In this document: positions 1 to 5,111 of the stretch, piece after piece
Position numbering within the stretch: the stretch's first letter is position 1
Layout: the number at the start of each line of letters is the position of its first letter
DNA from: an uncultured Candidatus Melainabacteria bacterium
GTDB lineage: Bacteria; Cyanobacteriota; Vampirovibrionia; Gastranaerophilales; Gastranaerophilaceae
Assembly: GCA_934693215.1 (NCBI GenBank)
Contig: CAKUVB010000087.1
Coordinates: 1-7,218, forward strand
DNA: 7,218 bases
Reading direction: 5' to 3'
The notes under the pieces: generated by a model
Database searches by the model: none
What the model was told of the DNA's origin: nothing
The model's input: only the letters and a program-made list of their open reading frames with translations
Program-made: the position numbers and the translations under genes

Positions 1-702
1 ATATTTTAATACTTGAGGGTCTGTCATTGGTTCTACCCCAAGATTACCAGCTGGAGCTTGTACGTTTTGTGCAGATATTGCATTTTGAACATCTGTCGAT
101 GAAATATTCAAACTAGCCATTTTTTGAGGGTTTAACCAAACTCTCATTGAGTATTCACCAGCACCAAAAACTCCAACTTCTGCAACACCTTTTAATCTTG
201 CCAGTTCATCTTTCAAGAACATTGTTGAGTAGTTAGCTAAGTATAATGAATCATAAGTTCCATGAGGTGAACGAATAGACATCATTAAACAACCGGGGCC
301 ACCTGTAGATTTTTTTACGGTTAAGCCGTATCTTCTTACCTCTTCAGGTAATCTAGGAGTTACTAATTGTAGCTGGTTTTGTACGTTTACTAATGCCATA
401 TCAGGATCAGTTCCAACTGCAAAATATATCGTTAGTTTATAAGAATCGTTTCTTGAATCTGATGACATGTAAATCATGTTTTCAACACCATTTAATTGAA
501 GCTCTACAGGTGCTGCAATTGTTGATGCAACAACATCAGAACTCGCACCGTTGTATGTTGCAGAAACAATAACCTGAGGTGGTGTGATTGAAGGATATTC
601 TTCAACAGGTAAAGAAACCATTGCAATTAAACCTGCAAGAATAATTACAAGAGAAATAATGATTGCTAATTTTGGTCGTCTTACAAATAAATTTCCAGCC
701 AC
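1..702 (-). CDS. RND (HAE1/AcrB-type) multidrug efflux pump, N-terminal part
   Basis: Inner-membrane, proton-driven pump of a tripartite drug efflux complex; only the first 234 residues lie in the window and the frame runs off at base 1. The protein opens MAGNLFVRRPKLAII and has one membrane segment at about residues 10-30. It then has the porter-domain landmarks of AcrB: LPVEEYPSITPPQV, a YNGAS segment, a 'PVELQLNGVENMIYMSS' stretch, VQNQLQL, LPEEV, and near the end AEVGVFGAGEYSMRVWLNP and 'AISAQNVQAPAGNLG'. These match AcrB in order and spacing without gaps that would suggest damage. The start is a GTG at 702-700, preceded by AGGGAG at 709-714 with a 6-base spacer. It overlaps the TAG stop of the upstream fusion-protein gene by one base (TAGTG), so translation is probably coupled. 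Family assignment is very secure; substrate range cannot be told. Confidence 0.95.
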   Translation of the reverse strand, partial: MAGNLFVRRPKLAIIISLVIILAGLIAMVSLPVEEYPSITPPQVIVSATYNGASSDVVASTIAAPVELQLNGVENMIYMSSDSRNDSYKLTIYFAVGTDPDMALVNVQNQLQLVTPRLPEEVRRYGLTVKKSTGGPGCLMMSIRSPHGTYDSLYLANYSTMFLKDELARLKGVAEVGVFGAGEYSMRVWLNPQKMASLNISSTDVQNAISAQNVQAPAGNLGVEPMTDPQVLKY

Positions 703-1904
703 TATTTTCTCCCTATTCCTTTTATTTTATTGAAAATTCTTATAAGAATGTTTGGTTTTTGTTCTTGTTTTTGGTCGGTAACTTCTTGTTCTACAATTCT
801 TACAGGCATGCCTGTAACAACCTTTTGTAATCCTGAAGTTATAACAGTATCACCTATTTTTAAACCGCTATCAACTAACGTGTATTCGCCTTCTTGTCCA
901 AGAGTTTTTATATAAACCAGTTTTGGTAAGTTGTTACTGTCTAACATATATACAAATTTACCTTCTTGGTTTTCTTGTATAGCTTTTGAAGGGATTGTAG
1001 GGACTGCAAAATCATTGTTTGAATATATAATTATACGTCCAAAATCTCCTGATATAAGTCCGTCATCTTCGTTTGAGAAAGTAGCACGCATTGTAATCGT
1101 ACCAGTTGATTCGTCAACTCTATTATCTCTAAAGTCTTGTACCCCAAAGTGAGAATATTTGTTACCTGAACTATAAACATATTCTACTTTTCTGTTTACA
1201 TTTGCACTTCCGTCAATTGTTGTAAGTGTTGAAAATTGGTCTGTATCAAGAGGAAATGTTACATACATAGGTCTTGTACTGTATATTGTTGTTAATGCAC
1301 CGGAATTAATTGTTACATAGTTGCCTACTGTAACTGTAATAATTCCGACTCTACCTGAAACAGGTGCTTTTACTTTTGTATAAGATAGATTTCTTATCGC
1401 ATCTCTATAGTTCATCTCTGCATAATTAGTAGATGCTCTGTATAAATCTCTTTGAGAAACAGCATTATCATATTCTGAACGTGCGATATAATCTTGTTTT
1501 ACTAACTGCTGAGCCCTTCTTGCTTGTTTATCATAATAAACCTGTTGAGCTCTAGCTTTTTGTACATCAGCTCTAGCTCTATCTACTGCTATTTGATATT
1601 CTTGTGGTTCAATCTCAAATAAAACTTGTCCAGCTTTTACGTAATCACCTTCTTTAAAATAGCTTTTTGTTAAGTATCCGTTTATTCTGGCATTAACTTG
1701 TATTTGTGATTTTGATGTTACACGAGCAGGTATTTCATAAGATTTTTTTCTACTTGTTTCAAAAACCTTTGTAACTGTAACTGGTGGAGTCATTCCTGCT
1801 TTCATCTTTACTTGCATCATATGAGTTCCAAATGCTGCAAATAAATATCTAAACAATATTGCAGAAAAGATAATAGCCATTAATATAAAAATTTTTTTCT
1901 TCAT
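702..1904 (-). CDS. Periplasmic membrane-fusion (adaptor) protein of RND efflux pump
   Basis: AcrA/MexA-type adaptor of 400 residues, linking the RND pump encoded just downstream to an outer-membrane channel. Residues 4-24 form a hydrophobic N-terminal segment without a lipobox cysteine, so it is probably anchored by a membrane helix or cleaved rather than lipidated. The two halves of the lipoyl domain are at about 70-100 (INGYLTKSYFKEGDYVKAGQ) and 176-200 (YTKVKAPVSGRVG). Between them lies an alpha-hairpin coiled coil (about 103-172). The beta-barrel and membrane-proximal parts follow, with VDESTGTI at 263-270 and a C-terminal domain ending near 372. A basic tail (IFNKIKGIGRK) closes the protein. 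The hairpin tip reads RAQQLVKQDYIARSEYD (R130, L134). It aligns with AcrA's channel-docking motif, but has Ala141 at the usual Ser. The frame is open to a TTG at 1916, but the ATG at 1904 is preferred because GGGAGAGG lies directly upstream of it. Confidence 0.93.
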   Translation of the reverse strand: MKKKIFILMAIIFSAILFRYLFAAFGTHMMQVKMKAGMTPPVTVTKVFETSRKKSYEIPARVTSKSQIQVNARINGYLTKSYFKEGDYVKAGQVLFEIEPQEYQIAVDRARADVQKARAQQVYYDKQARRAQQLVKQDYIARSEYDNAVSQRDLYRASTNYAEMNYRDAIRNLSYTKVKAPVSGRVGIITVTVGNYVTINSGALTTIYSTRPMYVTFPLDTDQFSTLTTIDGSANVNRKVEYVYSSGNKYSHFGVQDFRDNRVDESTGTITMRATFSNEDDGLISGDFGRIIIYSNNDFAVPTIPSKAIQENQEGKFVYMLDSNNLPKLVYIKTLGQEGEYTLVDSGLKIGDTVITSGLQKVVTGMPVRIVEQEVTDQKQEQKPNILIRIFNKIKGIGRK

Positions 1905-1914
1905 ATCCTCTCCC
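1905..1914 (-). promoter_or_regulatory. Ribosome binding site deciding the adaptor start
   Basis: The minus strand reads GGGAGAGGAT directly before the ATG at 1904. GGGAG sits five bases from the ATG. The alternative in-frame TTG at 1916 would place this purine tract inside the coding region, so it supports the shorter, 400-residue protein. Confidence 0.7.
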
Positions 1915-1989
1915 AAGAAATATTCATCTTTAAATATTATATTACAGAATAAGTCAAATTCATTAATTTAACATTTTGTAATATAATAA

Positions 1990-2003
1990 GTAGAAAAATC
2001 TAC
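1990..2003. promoter_or_regulatory. Imperfect palindrome, possible operator half of a tandem pair
   Basis: GTAGAAAAATCTAC has five-base arms (GTAGA/TCTAC) around an AAAA centre. Its centre is 16 bases from that of the perfect palindrome at 2005-2020, and both share the GTAGA half-site. This looks like a pair of binding sites for one dimeric repressor. Efflux operons are commonly controlled by TetR- or MarR-type repressors, but no regulator gene is visible here, so the role is inferred. Confidence 0.4.
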
Positions 2004-2004
2004 G

Positions 2005-2020
2005 AGTAGAAATTTCTACT
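2005..2020. promoter_or_regulatory. Perfect 16-base palindrome, possible operator
   Basis: AGTAGAAATTTCTACT is its own reverse complement. It lies about 100 bases upstream of the adaptor start and about 140 bases upstream of the orphan gene start. It shares its GTAGA arm with the neighbouring site at 1990-2003. Operator use is inferred from its position and symmetry. A hairpin role is less likely because there is no loop. Confidence 0.5.
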
Positions 2021-2114
2021 ATAACATTATCAAAACGAATATCTTGTGTCAAGAAAGCATTTGTAAAGAACAATTATCAATTTAATACACAAATAGCAAA
2101 ATTATTTTTTATAC

Positions 2115-2148
2115 TTGTTATATAGATATATAAAAAAGTATTATAAGG
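2115..2148 (+). promoter_or_regulatory. Candidate promoter and ribosome binding site of the orphan gene
   Basis: TTGTTA at 2115-2120 and TATTAT at 2139-2144 are separated by 18 bases and resemble a sigma-70 type promoter. The TAAGG at 2144-2148 could be the ribosome site, ten bases before the ATG at 2159. The -10 box and ribosome site abut, so both cannot be used fully. In such AT-rich DNA chance matches are common, so confidence is low. Confidence 0.3.
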
Positions 2149-2158
2149 CAAGACTATT

Positions 2159-4000
2159 ATGCAAATAAGCTTACAAAACTGTTTTAATTTTAACAATTAT
2201 CAACTTAATAAACGAATAAACTATTCGACTCAACCAAAACTCAAACAACTATCATGTGATACTATTTCTTTTGGTGCATTAAAAAAGCATCAATTTGAAG
2301 GTATAGATTATGCTGTTGTCGAAAAATATAAGGCACCAATCGAAAAATTTAATTCTAATGAGGATTTCCAAAAATGGTGTGGTGAGTGTGTCAAAAAAGA
2401 TGTTTTAGATAAAAATTTTGGTGGACGTCATCAAGAAACAAAAATTCAACGAAAAGCGATGCTAAAAGAATGGACTGATTATGTTCTAAATGAAAATGAT
2501 GCATATAATAATGCAACCTCTTTATTGATATTATCTTCTGTATCAAAAGATCTTCGGCCTGATAATGATAAACTTCCTGCTGTTTTGAACAAAGGTGTTC
2601 TAGCTGACTCAATAGCTGAAATAGAAGATAATTTAAAAATAGATAATAAATATCAGTTTGATTTTAACAAAATTTATAATGACAAAATGCAAGCTCTTTA
2701 TCTTGAAGATGTAAGTTCAGGAGAAACTGATTCAAAATGGGTTGTAATACCTTCTAAAGAGCACGATTCTGAAAATTTCGCAGATAATGTTGATAAACTA
2801 AAAACTCTCTCTCATAGCCGTTGGTGTACAAAATCGTATAACGCAGCACCATATTTGTCAGATGGAGATTTTCATGTCTATCTAGAAAATGGTAAACCAA
2901 AATTGGGTGTAAGATTTGTGGGTGATAAGGTTCAAGAAATACAAGGCGAATTAAATAATAGTCGTGTGCCTTTAGATTATTATGATGTTGTTAAAAAGCA
3001 CATAGAAGATGAGCATTTACAGCTTGCACCAAAAGCAAATCTCGAAATGGAAGAAGCTAAAAAAAAGAAGATTCAAACAGATAAAGTAAGAGCGGTTATT
3101 GGAGATGCGATAAAAAACAAAGATACAAAAACAATATTAGAATATTTTGGGCATAATGTAGAAGAAGATGAAGATGGTAAGCTTACTATAGATTGTTATA
3201 ATCAACTTAAGCAAAACTATTCATATTCTGATTTAGGAATTAATGAAAATGATTTATTTAAAGATATCAAACAAGTTAAAGGCAATGTAAATTTAAATGG
3301 TTCAAATGTCACTTCTTTAGGTAATCTCGAAAATATTGATGGAGATCTTTGTCTTTGGGGTGCAATACTTGAATCATTTGGAAATTTAAAAAGAGTTGGT
3401 AGAGATATTTCAAGAGGAACTCAGGCTTTACCTAGTGTATTATCTCTCGATTCTATTGGTAATATAAATATCAAAGAGCTTAAAAAAGTGGCAAGTAATA
3501 ATTCTAGTCCAGAAGAAATTTTTAAGCTTATCGGAATTAGTACTAAAAAAGACAAAAAAGGTTTTTTAAATATTTCTGAATATCATCAACCAATAGAAAA
3601 TGAAATTTTATCTTTTAAAGAGTTAGGTGTTAATGAAGATAATTTACTAGCCAATGTAAAACGAATAAACGGTAATGCTGATTTTAGAGATTCTGAACTT
3701 GAAGAGTTGAAAAATGTAGAATCTATTGGCGGAGATGCATTTTTTGAAAATTCAAAGATAAAATCCTTAGGTAAACTAAAAAATATTGGTGGTGATGCAG
3801 TTTTTATAGGGGTCAAATTGGAAGATTTGGGTAATTTGACGACTATTGGAAGAAATGCAACTTTTTGCGATTCATCAATTAAATCCGTAGGAAATCTTAA
3901 ACGCATAGGTGGAGATGTTGATATTGATAAAGACAAACCAATAAAAGGCTTTGAGAATGTCAAAATTAAAGGTAAAATCTATGATGGAAGTTATGATTAA
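2159..4000 (+). CDS. Orphan protein with WCT domain and duplicated 20-residue-repeat solenoid modules
   Basis: I do not recognise a named family for the whole 613-residue protein. There is no clear signal peptide or membrane helix. Residues 1-40 are rich in N and Q and end in DTISFGA, a short motif I associate with many Gastranaerophilales proteins. A globular part (about 45-290) contains HSRWCTKSYNAAPYL (218-232), GDFHVYLENGKPKLGVRF (236-253) and EIQGELNNSRVPLDYYDVV (260-278). This WCT-then-GDF/Y-then-EIQG-N pattern recalls the central part of PcfJ-like proteins, by memory only. After a short charged helix (295-310) come two related modules. Each has about 60 residues of mixed helical sequence (313-372 and 443-502; compare DLGINENDLFKDIKQ with ELGVNEDNLLANVKR). 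Each is followed by a solenoid whose units start with I/V-x-G-D/N every 20 residues: 373, 393, 413, 433, then 503, 523, 543, 563, 583, 603. Typical unit text is IGGDAFFENSKIKSLGKL. A binding or scaffold role is plausible, but unproven. Confidence 0.85.
   Translation: MQISLQNCFNFNNYQLNKRINYSTQPKLKQLSCDTISFGALKKHQFEGIDYAVVEKYKAPIEKFNSNEDFQKWCGECVKKDVLDKNFGGRHQETKIQRKAMLKEWTDYVLNENDAYNNATSLLILSSVSKDLRPDNDKLPAVLNKGVLADSIAEIEDNLKIDNKYQFDFNKIYNDKMQALYLEDVSSGETDSKWVVIPSKEHDSENFADNVDKLKTLSHSRWCTKSYNAAPYLSDGDFHVYLENGKPKLGVRFVGDKVQEIQGELNNSRVPLDYYDVVKKHIEDEHLQLAPKANLEMEEAKKKKIQTDKVRAVIGDAIKNKDTKTILEYFGHNVEEDEDGKLTIDCYNQLKQNYSYSDLGINENDLFKDIKQVKGNVNLNGSNVTSLGNLENIDGDLCLWGAILESFGNLKRVGRDISRGTQALPSVLSLDSIGNINIKELKKVASNNSSPEEIFKLIGISTKKDKKGFLNISEYHQPIENEILSFKELGVNEDNLLANVKRINGNADFRDSELEELKNVESIGGDAFFENSKIKSLGKLKNIGGDAVFIGVKLEDLGNLTTIGRNATFCDSSIKSVGNLKRIGGDVDIDKDKPIKGFENVKIKGKIYDGSYD
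3275..3985 (+). repeat. Protein-level 20-residue (60-base) tandem repeats in the orphan gene
   Basis: Two blocks of units code for four repeats (residues 373-452, about 3275-3514) and six repeats (residues 503-613, about 3665-3997, the last unit partial). Each unit is about 60 bases, with conserved codons for I-G-G-D at its start and S-L-G-N-L near its end. DNA identity between units is only partial, so this is an old, diverged repeat and not a recent expansion. The units resemble leucine-rich or beta-solenoid coils. Confidence 0.75.
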
Positions 4001-4033
4001 AATTTTTACAAATTTTTGTTATAGAATATAGAT

Positions 4034-4459
4034 ATGAAAAACATTATATTAGATAAATCTCCAAGAATTCTTGAGGCTATAGAGATTATAAAGAACACAA
4101 ATTTTAACGATATACCTGACGGTCGTTTGGAATATCCTAATGGTATATGGGCAAATCTTCAAACATACTATACCAAACAAGATGCTTTATTTGAGGCTCA
4201 TAGAAAGTATATTGATATTCAATTTATCCTTGCCGGGACAGAAAAGATAGGTGTTTGTGATTATAAAACCTGTTCAGAGAATATACCTTATGATGCGGAA
4301 AAAGACATCGAGTTTTTAGATGCTAAAGAGTTTGAATATATAGAAATGCATACAGGTGATTTCTTGATTTTGTATCCAAAAGATGCACATAAACCATCTA
4401 TATCTGTTGGGGAAGAACCCTCTCATGTAAGAAAATTGGTTGTAAAAGTTCCTGTTTAA
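4034..4459 (+). CDS. YhcH/YjgK/YiaL (EbgC-like) family sugar-related cupin
   Basis: This 141-residue protein has the normal length of the family. It carries the hallmark EAHRKYIDIQFILAGTEKIGV (54-74) and the later FLILYPKDAHKPS (110-122), closing with VRKLVVKVPV. Glu54, His56, Asp61 and His119 are the likely metal or ligand residues of the double-stranded beta-helix fold. Studied members include EbgC, which accompanies an evolved beta-galactosidase, and NanQ (formerly YhcH), which speeds anomer exchange of sialic acid. No sugar operon is visible here, so the substrate is unknown. It starts 33 bases after the orphan gene and could be co-transcribed. No good ribosome site precedes the ATG (the upstream text is TATAGAATATAGAT), so initiation may be weak or leaderless. 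It ends two bases from the convergent SH3-like gene. Confidence 0.9.
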   Translation: MKNIILDKSPRILEAIEIIKNTNFNDIPDGRLEYPNGIWANLQTYYTKQDALFEAHRKYIDIQFILAGTEKIGVCDYKTCSENIPYDAEKDIEFLDAKEFEYIEMHTGDFLILYPKDAHKPSISVGEEPSHVRKLVVKVPV

Positions 4460-4461
4460 AT

Positions 4462-5100
4462 TTATTTTAAATTAGGGAACAAATACAATTCACCATTTTC
4501 TCCACGCCATTGTATATAGCCTGTTTTTGCAATGCCTTCAATATCAAGAGCCGTAACTAAAGCCCAATTCCCTTGAATAGCAGTTAGTCGAATTTCTTTA
4601 GGTCTATTTAGTTTGCCTATTGTTTGTGAATTTTTATCGCTTTTAGAATGTAAGTCCATTATTGAATTAGGAGATTCTTTAAGTATTCTTAATCCGTATT
4701 TACGGCCATACATATTATAAAAAGTTATCCAAGGTAAAAATTGAAAGTTATCTTCTTTGTATACCCAACCTGAAGCTTTGTTTTGTTTGTTATAGATAAT
4801 TTGTACGAAATCTTCGTCCATATCTGTAGCATAAACAAAAGAAAGTTCTTTTTTAGGAAGCAACACTGAGAATAAACTATCAGCATAACTTGTTGTTTCT
4901 ACGTTCAAATAGTTCCAAGTTTTGTTATATATTATTTTTGAGTTTCTGTCGGCTTTAGAATATATATTTAAAGATGTTGTTGGCTGATATACACCAACAG
5001 TACCAAGTGGAATATCAGAAACCTTAGCAGGAACAATATTCGCACTTGCTGATAGTGTAAATATAACCAAACATAACAATGATAATATTATTCTTTTCAT
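4462..5100 (-). CDS. Exported protein with two SH3-like domains
   Basis: This is a 212-residue protein. It has a typical Sec signal peptide at 1-20 (MKR, a hydrophobic core, then SASA before Asn21), so the mature chain is probably periplasmic. Two bacterial SH3-like units are visible. One begins near residue 44 with LNIYSKADRNSKII and ends with ASGWVYKED (109-117). The other begins near 149 with DLHSKSDKNSQTI and ends with GYIQWRGENGELY (194-206). The paired openings show an internal duplication. Such domains usually bind peptidoglycan or cell-wall peptides, but no catalytic domain is attached. The ATG at 5100 follows AAAGG with an eight-base spacer, and that ribosome site overlaps the stop of pheT, which ends 11 bases upstream. 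The two genes are probably in one transcript. I see no GC-rich terminator at the convergent end. Confidence 0.85.
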   Translation of the reverse strand: MKRIILSLLCLVIFTLSASANIVPAKVSDIPLGTVGVYQPTTSLNIYSKADRNSKIIYNKTWNYLNVETTSYADSLFSVLLPKKELSFVYATDMDEDFVQIIYNKQNKASGWVYKEDNFQFLPWITFYNMYGRKYGLRILKESPNSIMDLHSKSDKNSQTIGKLNRPKEIRLTAIQGNWALVTALDIEGIAKTGYIQWRGENGELYLFPNLK

Positions 5101-5111
5101 TATATAAACCT

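Larger units (their letters stand above)
1905..2158. promoter_or_regulatory. Divergent intergenic region between efflux operon and orphan gene
   Basis: This very AT-rich stretch of about 250 bases separates the two divergent genes and must hold the promoters for both. It contains no convincing open frame or RNA gene. Visible structure includes two adjacent palindromic sites at 1990-2020 and a shorter inverted repeat, TCTTGTGTCAAGA, at 2042-2054. On the minus strand, TATTAT/TATAAT-like boxes lie between the palindromes and the adaptor start, but none pairs with a good -35 box at normal spacing, so I do not place that promoter exactly. Confidence 0.6.

Noticed and set aside
931..1152. Short plus-strand open frames opposite the efflux adaptor (730-915 and 931-1152)
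   Set aside because: They lie fully antisense to a well-supported conserved gene and show no family features.
1914..1916. TTG at 1916 as start of the efflux adaptor
   Set aside because: It would put the strong GGGAGAGG ribosome site inside the coding sequence; the ATG at 1904 fits better.
1988..2016. Cas12a-type CRISPR repeat handle: minus strand reads AATTTCTACTCGTAGAT
   Set aside because: It resembles the Cas12a repeat stem (TCTAC...GTAGA), but the loop is only two bases, there is a single copy, no spacers follow and no cas gene is present. The two palindromes explain it.
3586..3963. 125-codon open frame on the minus strand inside the orphan gene
   Set aside because: It is an antisense shadow of the repeat-coding region. 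It is rich in Ser/Pro/Phe, without a ribosome site or recognisable domain.
4459..4473. Bidirectional terminator between the convergent genes (AATTTA-TTT-TAAATT)
   Set aside because: The stem is six A/T pairs only, with no GC and no clear U-tract. In this AT-rich DNA it is likely chance, so no terminator is annotated.
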